Assembly (NCBI RefSeq): GCF_029784135.1 | Contig: NC_073745.1 | Location: 56,623,705 to 56,687,704, forward strand | Direction of reading: 5' to 3' | Source of the DNA: Toxorhynchites rutilus septentrionalis | Taxonomy: Eukaryota; Arthropoda; Insecta; Diptera; Culicidae | Length of the DNA stretch: 64,000 nucleotides | Shown: positions 44,620-53,879 of the stretch, piece by piece | Layout: each line of letters opens with the position of its first letter | How positions within the stretch are numbered: the stretch's first letter is position 1 | The notes under the pieces: model-generated | What the model saw: only the letters and a program-made list of their open reading frames with translations | Told to the model about the DNA's origin: nothing | Databases searched by the model: none | Program-made: the position numbers and the translations under genes

Positions 44620-45510
44620 GAATCCAGGAACGCAAATCCGAAGTTAAAACCTGGACTTTCGCATTTCTTCTATTTGTTTTAATCCACTCTAAGGAAATAG
44701 AAGATATATAATAATAAAAACTGTATTGGATTTGTTTGTTTCAGAGCAGATCGTATCTTTCACACCATTGGCAAAGTCCAGACGTAAGATGCAATAAGCA
44801 GTTTCCAAATTCCGATTCCGAATCCTTATTCAAAATCCAAATTCCTTTTCCAGATGAAACACTTAATTTCATCATTGCGATTCATACGCCAGATGTAAGC
44901 TTAATAAGAAACTGTAGATTCAATGTCGTTCAAGATAAGGATTCGGATTCAAGGAGCTTCAATCTTCAGATTATGATTACAAATACAGTGGAATATTTCA
45001 GATTCCCGACATGTTGTAATTCAGATAAGTTGCCGGCATGGATCTAAAATTTCTCTTGGAACTTGTATGTTGAAAATGAATATCAATCATTTGTCTGAAA
45101 AAGGAATCTCAGTTTGGGATTGCAGTTTGGGGTCCGAATTTGATGAACGAATTAGACTCAAATCTGGATTTCGCTTTGAAGATTGAGTTAGAATATAAGA
45201 TCTAAACATTTTTACAGTTGGATCTAGAATCTGAATCTGAAATCTGAATCCTGAGCCTGAGGCTGGAATCTGATCCTGGAATCTCAATTTTGATTCTTAG
45301 TCTGGAATTTGGATTCTGAATCTAGAGTCTGTATCTGGAATCCGAATCCGGCATGGAAATCTGGGATTTGAATCTGGGTTTCGAATCTGGTTTAGGAACT
45401 TGGAATCTCAATCTGAGTTTTGGATTCTAGAATCTGGATTTATACTATGGAAGTTATATTCGCAATCTGGAATCTGAATCTGTGATTGGAATATGAATTT
45501 GCAATCTTAA
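44620..45510. repeat. GATTC-type quasi-repeat domain 3
   Basis: Words GAATCTGGAATC and TCTGAATC dominate (strongest 45200-45500), the same polarity as domain 2. It resumes at 53377 after the BEL element, which therefore inserted into it. Confidence 0.75.
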
Positions 45511-45515
45511 CCGAT
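45511..45515. repeat. BEL target-site duplication, left
   Basis: CCGAT here and at 53372-53376, the 5-bp duplication usual for BEL/Pao integrases. Confidence 0.85.
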
Positions 45516-46052
45516 TGTTCGGGAATAAAATCAATCGCCGATTCTTTTTAGCGTAATGCTTCAAGCTAGAAATTTATTGGATGATAATTACATATTGTAT
45601 AAGTCTATCGTATGTATGAACTCACAGATTCGGTACGGCTTCAAGCCTTATTACTCCCCGAACAAATCTTGGCTTCCCTTTTGGGGTCTTCTAAAATATA
45701 TTGAATTAGGCTAACCTAATTCAATTGTGCGTGCGTTTACTCCTGGGATTGCTATGGAAACATAGTTTAATCTTTAGGAATATGTACGCAATAATAATTA
45801 GTTTTATCTACCTACGACAGCTATAATGTAGTGTTAATTATTCACTTCAGAAAATATTGAACACTTCTATAATTGAATCGAATTGAATACAACCTTTTAT
45901 CCTTTCTCCTCAAGTAACAAAAAAACTTCTTTTTTTTTACGTCAAGCATTCAACCGATCTCGTTTGCTTATACCTGTGTCAGTTCCCTTATCTAGCCAGT
46001 GAGTGGCACTGATAAGGACAAGGTTGCTAAATGTGGGGCTGAATCGTCAACA
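45516..46052 (-). repeat. BEL/Pao 3' LTR
   Basis: 537 bp, TGTT...AACA, matching 52830-53371 with about five substitutions, a T-run length difference and a 5-bp indel by eye. The polyprotein frame runs about 20 codons into this LTR. A purine-rich tract (minus strand GGGGAGGGGGA, 46053-46063) abuts it as polypurine tract. Confidence 0.95.
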
Positions 46053-47686
46053 TCCCCCTCCCCGTAAGGCTGAGTGTTGACTCCAGCGTTACTATTTCTA
46101 CAAAGGTCCAGCACCGCCAATTTCGAAACCGGTCTCCTAAATAACCCGTCTGTCGTCTGGACAACCGCTTGTCGAACTCGACCATCTTTCCCTTTCGTCA
46201 CGCCTAATACACGGCCACGAACCCATCCGTTGCGCTTCTTGTCATCGATCAAGATCACCATATCTCCAACACCAACAGGCTTGACATCCCCAAACCATTT
46301 GGTGCGCCTCGTTAGTGTTGGCAGGTATTCGCGAACCCAACGTTTCCAAAAATGGTCCAGGTCATTTTGTATAATCGTCCAAGTGTTGCTGATGGTCTTG
46401 TCGGAACGCCCTAACTTAATTGAAGGTTGCTTTACGCCCCTCGAACTTCCCAGAAGGAAATGGTTTGGGGTGAGTGCTTCCTGTTCCGGTGAATCTAGTG
46501 GTAAATATGTCAGTGGGCGGCAATTGACGATTGCTTCTGCATCCACCACCAGCGTCCACAGGGCGAAGTCATCGAGTTTGTTGTTCTGGGGTATACTGGT
46601 TATGGCTACCTTAATCGAACGCACCAGTCTCTCCCAGGAACCCCCCATGTGAGGGGATGCTGGTGGTATGAAATACCACTTAGTCCGTGTGTTGGTAAAA
46701 GTTGCAGCTACTTCTTCATCAATTTTTTTTATCTGCTGTCGCAGCACTCCGTTGGCTCCCACAAAGTTTCGTCCGTTGTCGGAATAAATCTCCAGTGGCG
46801 CTCCTCTTCGGTCGACGAATCTGCGGATGCACTCTATGCGAGACGGTGTGGACAAATCTCTTGCAACTTCTACATGCACTGCTCGTATGGTCAAGCATGT
46901 GATGAGACACACCCATCGTTTTGCGTTGGCTCGACCAACCTTTACGAGGATCGGCCCAAAGTAGTCTATCCCGACAAAACTAAATGGCCGGACACCAGGA
47001 GATAGACGAGCTTCAGGCAGTGGACCCATTTTAGGGATGGTTGGCTGACTCTTGTACACCTTGCACCACTGACATGATCGCGAAACAGCTCTCACAACAA
47101 CTCGCATTCGGGAAATATAATATCGCTGTCTAAGCTCGTTAACCACCGTCTCTGCATTTCCGTGAAGGAACTTCCGGTGATAGTTGTCCACGATTAGATA
47201 CGTCACATAATGTTTTCGAGGCAGTATTATGGGATACTTGACGTCATATGAGTCCACACGTGCCGCTCCTGTGCGGCTGTCGATGCGTAGAATGCCTTCA
47301 TCGTCTAACATGGGAGTAAGTTTGAAGAGAGAGCTACTTTTATCAAGTGGACGCTGTTCACCGCATGCTGCATTTATGTTGTTCGACAAAATTGTCATTT
47401 CTTCCGGGTAAGACGACCATTGCACCATTTTCAAAATGTGGTTTTCGGTCGCTCTCAGGTCTTCGTGTGTTACCTCAAACTCGACTTTCACGCTGTTTTT
47501 CCGTGCCTTTTGAGCTGTAAAAACATGGAAAACGAAAGCCATGCTTCGAAGCAGTCTGTTCCAGTTGGAAAACCGCTCGAAAATTATCAGAGGCTTTATC
47601 ATCTCATAGTGCACATGACACGGCCGCAACTCCTCGTTGGTTCCCAAAATCGGTTTCTCCATTTTCGGCCATTGATCCTCCGGCAA
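45992..47686 (-). CDS. BEL polyprotein, integrase part
   Basis: 564 open codons at the C-terminal end of the polyprotein. H2C2 zinc motif: His170, His175, Cys205, Cys208. Integrase core: D241 (GIDYFGP), D303 (YSDNGRNF), E352 (GGSWERLV), all present, with 48 residues between the last two. A C-terminal DUF5641-like segment follows (VGDMVILIDDKKRNGWVRGRV). It inserts the cDNA into host DNA. The ATG at 47686 is internal: the frame belongs to the RT-RNase H frame upstream, separated by an indel in a G-run (plus-strand C6 at 47703-47708). The stop lies inside the 3' LTR. Sequence quality is otherwise high. Confidence 0.95.
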   Translation of the reverse strand: MPEDQWPKMEKPILGTNEELRPCHVHYEMIKPLIIFERFSNWNRLLRSMAFVFHVFTAQKARKNSVKVEFEVTHEDLRATENHILKMVQWSSYPEEMTILSNNINAACGEQRPLDKSSSLFKLTPMLDDEGILRIDSRTGAARVDSYDVKYPIILPRKHYVTYLIVDNYHRKFLHGNAETVVNELRQRYYISRMRVVVRAVSRSCQWCKVYKSQPTIPKMGPLPEARLSPGVRPFSFVGIDYFGPILVKVGRANAKRWVCLITCLTIRAVHVEVARDLSTPSRIECIRRFVDRRGAPLEIYSDNGRNFVGANGVLRQQIKKIDEEVAATFTNTRTKWYFIPPASPHMGGSWERLVRSIKVAITSIPQNNKLDDFALWTLVVDAEAIVNCRPLTYLPLDSPEQEALTPNHFLLGSSRGVKQPSIKLGRSDKTISNTWTIIQNDLDHFWKRWVREYLPTLTRRTKWFGDVKPVGVGDMVILIDDKKRNGWVRGRVLGVTKGKDGRVRQAVVQTTDGLFRRPVSKLAVLDLCRNSNAGVNTQPYGEGDVDDSAPHLATLSLSVPLTG

Positions 47687-47688
47687 GC

Positions 47689-48903
47689 TCAGAAACTTTG
47701 GTCCCCCCTTTGGTCCTCAGTATCAAAACATGGTCCTTTCCCCCATTTCGTGGCTTCATCAGCGATGTTGGATCTACTCGGCACCCACCTCCATTCGTTT
47801 TCTTTTGTCAACAACAGAACTTCTCCAACGCGACAAGCAACAAATTGTTTGTACTTGCGGTGTTCTGTGCGCAGCCAGGCCAAAACGGTGTTGGAATCGG
47901 TCCAGCAGAATTGATAAATTGGAACCGTATGGTTCTCCGCAACAAACGTCAGTAGTCGAGCTCCTAGGAGGGCTGCCATCAACTCTAAGCGTGGTATCGA
48001 CATGTACTTTAAAGGTGCAACCTTAGTTTTCGCAGCCACCAGCGAACACTGTGGTTTTCCTTCCGCATCAATAATTCTGAAGTACACCACGCCCGAGTAT
48101 GCTACCTCGCTAGCGTCTACGAACAAGTGTACTTGCAAAGTTCTGTACCGCTCGACGCTGGCATCTCTGAAATAGCACCGCTGTATCTGTATTTTGCTGA
48201 CCCGGTCGAATAATTCAATCCATTTTCGCCATCTCTCATCAATTTTGACATCAACACACTCGTCCCAACGTATTCCACTGCGCCATACATCTTGCATTAT
48301 TATTTTGCCGTGTACTAAGAATGATGCTAAAAGCCCAAGTGGGTCGAACAGACTCATGACGGTCTTGAGTATTTGGCGCTTCGTTGGTCTCATTTTCGAC
48401 ACAATCAACGATGCTATTTCCTCCCTGAATGACGTTGAAAAGCTCAGCACGTCATTTTCGGGTAACCAAAGCATTCCGAGAACCCGTTCGGAATCGACGC
48501 TGCCTACTTCAGTTGAGTTTTTTATTTTATTTTTTGCTTTTTCTCCCAGATGTTCCAGAACCTCTTGCTTATTGCTTGACCAGTTGCGAATCTCGAAGCC
48601 TCCCTTCGAGTGTACGTTACGAACTTGCTCAGCAATCTGTCCAGCTTCGTGCACATTCTCGAAGCTGTCGAGAAAGTCATCAACGTAATGGCTTCTCTGG
48701 ATAGCCTCCGTCGCCCTAGGAAATTTAGCCACGAAATCTCTCGCGTTGATGTTCTTCACGAACTGGGCTGACGATGGTGAACTTGTCGCTCCGAAGGTCA
48801 GAACATCCATGACGAAAGTTTCCGGAGTTTTATCTGGGCTGTCACGCCAAAGAAAGCGCTGCGAGTGACGATCAGCTGCGGTCACTCGAATTTGGTGAAA
48901 CAT
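47689..48903 (-). CDS. BEL polyprotein, RT palm to RNase H part
   Basis: 404 open codons of the pol region. RT continues from the broken frame at 49635: FHQIRV at its start and the catalytic YVDD at residues 73-76. The connection and RNase H follow (FVDAS with Asp263, LELMAALLG with Glu307, WTDSNTV with Asp336, NIADEATKWG). It converts element RNA to DNA in virus-like particles. The first ATG (48903) is internal to the ancestral frame. The 5' edge is the MITE junction and the 3' edge is the G-run frameshift near 47703. Frame phase on both sides of the MITE agrees once the MITE and one TTAA are ignored. Confidence 0.95.
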   Translation of the reverse strand: MFHQIRVTAADRHSQRFLWRDSPDKTPETFVMDVLTFGATSSPSSAQFVKNINARDFVAKFPRATEAIQRSHYVDDFLDSFENVHEAGQIAEQVRNVHSKGGFEIRNWSSNKQEVLEHLGEKAKNKIKNSTEVGSVDSERVLGMLWLPENDVLSFSTSFREEIASLIVSKMRPTKRQILKTVMSLFDPLGLLASFLVHGKIIMQDVWRSGIRWDECVDVKIDERWRKWIELFDRVSKIQIQRCYFRDASVERYRTLQVHLFVDASEVAYSGVVYFRIIDAEGKPQCSLVAAKTKVAPLKYMSIPRLELMAALLGARLLTFVAENHTVPIYQFCWTDSNTVLAWLRTEHRKYKQFVACRVGEVLLLTKENEWRWVPSRSNIADEATKWGKGPCFDTEDQRGDQSF

Positions 48904-48908
48904 TTCTT

Positions 48909-49664
48909 TTAAGGGGGTATTCTAGTGTAGAGACACGAATTTCGGACGTTTTTTCGAACTCCGTAAAATTAAAACAAAGAATATTTTTACTATCCATTAT
49001 ATCATTATTCGTTTATCTATCTTTCAACAATAAAACAAAAATAGGACGGAAAAAAAATATTCATAATTAGAATAGTTACATGCTGGTGAAGTGAGGGTGT
49101 TCAAAAAAAAGTTGTGCCATGGCGTACACGATTCCAGTCCTTCTGGTTATCTGAAACAAAAAAAATCGAACAGATTCTGAATCAGTAAAGATGTCGCTAT
49201 GGCATGAACCTCGGACAAGTCAAAAACATGGGTTTTAACAAAATGGCGGCCGTTTGAAAACAAAAATGCTGTTTAAAACGTTTTTTTTGCGTTTACCGAT
49301 TTTTTAAAAATAGTAAAATTAAAAAGTTATAATTATTAGTTAGTTAAAGTTTTTATTGGTTCATGCGATAGAGAAATGTATGCAGATTATTTTCATATAA
49401 ATTTGACATAAATCGGTTCAGTAGAACTTGAGATATCGTGTACGCCAGTTAGAAAAAAACTAGTTTCGAGAGAAACGCGTTTGAAGTTCATTGTGATGGC
49501 CGTAACAGGTTAGATACCACATCACTAAGATGGCTCTAACTAGGTAAATAATAGGATTTTCGATAAGTCCTTTCTAGAGTATATTCTTGAATGCCTAAAC
49601 TACAGAAATATGGTAAAAAAAAATTTCGATTTTTTCAGATTTCTAGACTAGAATACCCCCTTAA
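48909..49664. mobile_element. TTAA-flanked MITE inside BEL RT
   Basis: 748 bp (48913-49660) between TTAA at 48909-48912 and 49661-49664. Short terminal repeats GGGGGTATTCTAGT match at both ends. No ORF. TTAA duplication is the mark of piggyBac-type transposases and of the mosquito m4bp/Wuneng-like MITEs. It interrupts the RT between the GDL and EMFHQ positions. Confidence 0.92.
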
Positions 49665-52600
49665 GTCACCGCTGACCGCCACTGGATACTGGCGGTACCG
49701 GAAAAGAACCGATGGCAAAGGCACCAGCTGATCGGGTCCGGAGAGGAGGAAGGTGTTGAGTGATATACCATCCACTTTTGCGGCCGCATCCCAGATTAAG
49801 CGTACCTTGTTCGATTTCTTGGGATTGGTGACTGCGCCTAATGGGAGATACCATGTACGTCTGGGATCTGCTACTTCCAATTCAGCTGCACTGGCACGAT
49901 GGGCGTAGCCCTTCTCTTGATACTCGTGCACTTGTCTATGAATATTTTCTCTTAGTGCAGCATCACGAGCCATTCGCCTCTCCAAGCATTCCAAACGCCG
50001 TACGGCCATCGGAAAACTGTCGGGAAACTCGATGTGGTCGTATTTCCACAAAAGTCCCGTGACGAAGCGGTCACCTTCTCTATGCGTTGTTCGTTCAAGA
50101 ATTTGTCTCGCCCTCTGAATTTCTTCTGACTCTAATGGTTCACCTGGTCGGACTCCAGTATCTTCTGCTTCAAAATAATCGTGGATCAACTTGTCTAGTT
50201 CCATAGCACTGTCACATTCGCAGATGTGGTAACTGAACTGTTGCGTATATGTATCACCTGACAGATTTCCATACAAACACCAACCTACACGTGTTTTCAC
50301 CGCTATCGGTCCTCCATTTCCTTCTTTAATTTTTTGGGGAACCGCAAGGGACAGATCACGTAATCCGATAAGCAGTTGAGGTACGGCTTTCTCATAACTG
50401 CGAATCGGCAATCCTGCTAAGTGGTGGTACTTGCTTTCCAGTTCTTCAAAACAGAGCGTTTGAGGTGGCAAATTTAGGTTTTCCACAGTTCTAGCGTTCT
50501 TCAAGCGATATCTCTTTCGGCAACCTGGCTCCGATATTTCACACGAAACCATCTGCGAAGTCTGTTCCGAACGAAACACGTCTGCAGTCCATTTCAAACA
50601 GAGAGGAACAACAGGACCTTGTATACCTAGCTGCTCTGCTAATCCTTGTTCCATCAAAGTAGCTGATGACCCTTCATCTAGAAAAACGAAGGTATCGATC
50701 GACGTTGATGGACCGAAAACGGTCACCGGTAGGATTCGAAATAACACAGACTGTCCACTGTGATGATAAGTGTGGCTCTCTGTAACTTTTGGAATAATAG
50801 TTTTGCCAATATTTGGCGTTGTTGAGTGCAGCATTCTATGGTGACGAAATTGACAGCCATCGACCTCGCAACGAGCCGAATTCCTACACGCCCTTCGTCC
50901 ATGTTGGCCTAAACAGCAGCGGCAAAGCTTCAAAGAAGAAACGGTTTTCCATCGGCTATCAACGCTGCTTCTCTTGAAGGCCTCGCAATCTTTGATACGA
51001 TGACCACGCTTACCGCAAACCAAACAGGATGTAGATGGATCTGTATTATTTTGCGAATTTTCTACAACTTCAGTATGCGAATATATGTATCCCTTTTCCC
51101 TTGGTTTGGGTTTGTCTGGCTTTTGGTACTGATCGCCGGTGTATAGGACAACTTTGCTCACTGACTCTACCACAGAGGACATGAAATCGCTAAACGTCTG
51201 TAGTGTCACAACGGGAAACTGAGCCAAGTACTGAGCCCATTGCATCTTCACACTAGACGGCAACTTTTCCACCAGCTCTTGCAAAAGAACCGGGTTGGAT
51301 AGGTGATTTGTTTGGTCGGCAGCGATAAGATGGCTTACTAGATTTCTCACTGCCATTCCGAAATCAATGAGGGTTTCTAACCGTTCTGATCTCGGTGCTG
51401 AAGCTTCGCGCACACTCTTAATAAGTTTACTGATTATCACTTCGGGACGTCCGTAAAGCGTTCGAAGTGTGCGTATGACATCTGGTACAGATTCAGGATT
51501 TAACAGATTGTATCGTACTGATTTGAGAGCATTGCCTTTTAGGCAACGCTGCAACCGAGCAAGGTTTTCCACATTGCTGTACCCACACGCAGAGGTACTA
51601 TTGCTGTAGCTGCTTAAAAACAATGGCCACTCTTCCGGGTCCCCGGAGAAGTCTGGTAGGTCTCTAGGCATCACTTGCCTTGCAGCTAATTGTTCTGGCG
51701 ACGGCCGATGCATTTGGCGGAACAAAGTGTCGTCTCTTTCGCGTGAGTTTTGTGGTGTGCTAGATGGCCCAATTTCAGTTGAGCGCGGGAAATTGTTACG
51801 CGGCTGCCCATGAGCACGTGTTTGGAATGGATCAGTTATATCTAGATCGCGTGTGGTCGGATGCAAAAGGCCCTTCGATCGTGCGCACTCGCTTTGATCT
51901 GACGGTTTAACCTTAGGAATCGCCCCTCTCGACACCTCACGTAATGGCGGTGCAAACTGATTTTCTGTTGCTCTTGGTTCTGAACGGTATTGCTTTAGCT
52001 GTAACTCACGAAGTTGCTGTTGAAGCTTGTGAAGGTTCTGGCGATCAATTTTTGAATCCTCTTCACACTTGCGTAGTTGCATCTTTAGTAGGTGATAGTC
52101 CTCACTGAGTCCCTTAGTTTTCTCTTTCGCAAACTTCAATGTATCTTTATTATTTTCAGGCTTTTTGCCCGGTTTATCCTCAACGTTACCGAGAGCAGGA
52201 TCGCGTAGTTTCGATGAAGGATTTGGTGGGGGAAGAATAGGCCCATGCACCATGGTTCCGCCTACTGCACCTTCTTCTTCCTCATTCGAACGTTTGTCGG
52301 TTTTCGGAACATCTGCAGTGCGTTCTGACACATGTTTGGCTGGGTTTTTTGACTTGACGTGCGATTTATCCGCTTCAAGCGCCGCAACTGAATCGACAAC
52401 CCACTTTTCAACATCAACTCGACTTCGTACACTTCTGGATTCGTCTCCATCCAATGCAGCTTGCTCCAACAGGTCGTATTTCGCTTTCACAAACTCCTTC
52501 TCCATTTGAATTTCCTTTTTGCGATCATTCTCTTCGGCCAGTCGTTTCAAGCTGATATCCAGCAGAGCTTTCCGATTCGATGACGTCGTCTTGACGGATG

Positions 52601-52805
52601 TGGATCGTGGCGGTGGTGGCGGTGAGCATTTCTTGCATACCCAATGCGTAACATCTGCGACGGCAGCGGTTACGTTTGCGCATGAGTAGTGCCACCAACC
52701 GTTACAATTTTCACATTGTACAATATCCTCAGCCGAGTCTGGCCGCTCGCAAGCGACACAACTGTACGCGTTCTCGGGATCATATTGAGAACTTTCCTCG
52801 ATCAT
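49635..52805 (-). CDS. BEL polyprotein, gag-protease-RT N-terminal part
   Basis: 1056 codons; the start is the ATG at 52805-52803. Domains by residue: PHD-type zinc finger (about 13-62, CVAC...CENC...WWHYSC...CKKC); charged, coiled-coil-like stretch (about 75-290); DUF1759-type gag core near 385-560 (LPDFSGDPEEWPLF); zinc knuckle CLVCGKRGH near 591 and further Cys/His repeats; aspartic protease with DEGSS near 708; RT fingers with RLIWDAAAKVDGISLN near 1005. The last natural residues are VSGDL, after which about 9 codons are read from the MITE. Gag assembles particles and protease matures them. An N-terminal PHD finger is known in part of the BEL group and may read chromatin marks. Confidence 0.95.
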   Translation of the reverse strand: MIEESSQYDPENAYSCVACERPDSAEDIVQCENCNGWWHYSCANVTAAVADVTHWVCKKCSPPPPPRSTSVKTTSSNRKALLDISLKRLAEENDRKKEIQMEKEFVKAKYDLLEQAALDGDESRSVRSRVDVEKWVVDSVAALEADKSHVKSKNPAKHVSERTADVPKTDKRSNEEEEGAVGGTMVHGPILPPPNPSSKLRDPALGNVEDKPGKKPENNKDTLKFAKEKTKGLSEDYHLLKMQLRKCEEDSKIDRQNLHKLQQQLRELQLKQYRSEPRATENQFAPPLREVSRGAIPKVKPSDQSECARSKGLLHPTTRDLDITDPFQTRAHGQPRNNFPRSTEIGPSSTPQNSRERDDTLFRQMHRPSPEQLAARQVMPRDLPDFSGDPEEWPLFLSSYSNSTSACGYSNVENLARLQRCLKGNALKSVRYNLLNPESVPDVIRTLRTLYGRPEVIISKLIKSVREASAPRSERLETLIDFGMAVRNLVSHLIAADQTNHLSNPVLLQELVEKLPSSVKMQWAQYLAQFPVVTLQTFSDFMSSVVESVSKVVLYTGDQYQKPDKPKPREKGYIYSHTEVVENSQNNTDPSTSCLVCGKRGHRIKDCEAFKRSSVDSRWKTVSSLKLCRCCLGQHGRRACRNSARCEVDGCQFRHHRMLHSTTPNIGKTIIPKVTESHTYHHSGQSVLFRILPVTVFGPSTSIDTFVFLDEGSSATLMEQGLAEQLGIQGPVVPLCLKWTADVFRSEQTSQMVSCEISEPGCRKRYRLKNARTVENLNLPPQTLCFEELESKYHHLAGLPIRSYEKAVPQLLIGLRDLSLAVPQKIKEGNGGPIAVKTRVGWCLYGNLSGDTYTQQFSYHICECDSAMELDKLIHDYFEAEDTGVRPGEPLESEEIQRARQILERTTHREGDRFVTGLLWKYDHIEFPDSFPMAVRRLECLERRMARDAALRENIHRQVHEYQEKGYAHRASAAELEVADPRRTWYLPLGAVTNPKKSNKVRLIWDAAAKVDGISLNTFLLSGPDQLVPLPSVLFRYRQYPVAVSGDLRGYSSLEI

Positions 52806-52829
52806 CTTAAACGAATTTCTTGAAGATTT

Positions 52830-53371
52830 TGTTCAGGAATAAAATCAATCGCCGATTCTTTTTAGCGTAATGCTTCAAGCTAGAAATTTATTGGATGATA
52901 ATTACATATTGTATAAGTCTATCGTATGTATGAACTTACAGATTCGGTACGGCTTCAAGCCTTATTACTCCCCGAACAAATCTTGGCTTCCCTTTTGGGG
53001 TCTTCTAAAATATATTGAATTAGGCTAACCTAATTCAATTGTGCGTGCGTTTACTCCTGGGATTGCTATGGAAACATAGTTTAATCTTTAGGAATATGTA
53101 CGCAATAATAATTAGTTTTATCTACCTACGACAGCTATAATGTAGTGCTAATTATTCACTTCAGAAAATATTGAACACTTCTATAATTGAATCGAATTGA
53201 ATACAACCTTTTATCCTTTCTCCTCAAGTAACAAAAAAACTTCTTTTTTTTACGTCAAGCATTCAACCGATCTCGTTTGCTTATACCTGTGTCAGTTCCC
53301 TTATCTAGCCAGTGAGTGGCACTGATAACGACAAGGCTAGATAAGCTAAATGTGGGGCTGAATCGTCAACA
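52830..53371 (-). repeat. BEL/Pao 5' LTR
   Basis: 542 bp, the partner of 45516-46052. As 5' LTR on the minus strand it should hold the promoter. It contains a 5-bp duplication (CTAGATAAGC region near 53335-53345) absent from the other LTR. Confidence 0.95.
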
Positions 53372-53376
53372 CCGAT
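53372..53376. repeat. BEL target-site duplication, right
   Basis: CCGAT, identical to 45511-45515. Confidence 0.85.
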
Positions 53377-53720
53377 AATCTTGATTTCGAAATCTGGAAT
53401 CTTAGACTGATTTGGAATCTGAATCTGCAATCTATAATCTAGAATCTAGAATCAGTAATCAGAAGCTATTAATTAGATTTAGGAATCGAAGACTATAAGC
53501 TGAAGCTGTACATTTGTGATGTGCCTAAATCTAGAATCTATAAATATTTGGGATCAGATACTGTAATTCCGTGGCCATAACTCGAATTATTGCCTAGATA
53601 TCCAGTCTGTATCCTGAACTTGAATTACAATCTGAATTCAGAATGTAAAATAGGAATCCAAAATAGAAATTTGGCATCAGAACCTGGAATCGGAATGTGA
53701 AATCGGAATTCTATTGGAAT
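53377..53720. repeat. GATTC-type quasi-repeat domain 3, continuation
   Basis: Same words and polarity as 44620-45510. No gene. Confidence 0.7.
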
Positions 53721-53723
53721 TGA

Positions 53724-53842
53724 AAATGTAATTGTAATTGTAATTGTAATTGTAATTGGAATTGGAATTGGAATTGGAATTGGAATTGGAATTGGAATTG
53801 GAATTGGAATTGGAATTGGAATTGGAATTGGAATTGGAATTA
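53724..53842. repeat. Compound microsatellite (TGTAAT)n(GGAATT)n
   Basis: About five TGTAAT units run into about fourteen GGAATT units, ending with an A-variant unit. It arises inside quasi-repeat DNA, as the ATTCTC array does. Confidence 0.95.
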
Positions 53843-53879
53843 GAATTATCAGGACTATTTGGGTTGAAATTGAAATTTG

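Larger units (their letters stand above)
45516..53371 (-). mobile_element. BEL/Pao LTR retrotransposon with MITE insertion
   Basis: 7856 bp between CCGAT duplications. Minus-strand order: 5' LTR (53371-52830), gag with PHD finger, DUF1759-like region and zinc knuckle, protease, RT, RNase H, integrase, polypurine tract, 3' LTR. No envelope gene. It is interrupted at 48913-49660 by a MITE. Low LTR divergence implies a recent insertion. The 5' leader between LTR and ATG is only about 24 nt and shows no TGG-initiated primer-binding site. The surrounding DNA is GATTC quasi-repeat. Confidence 0.97.
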
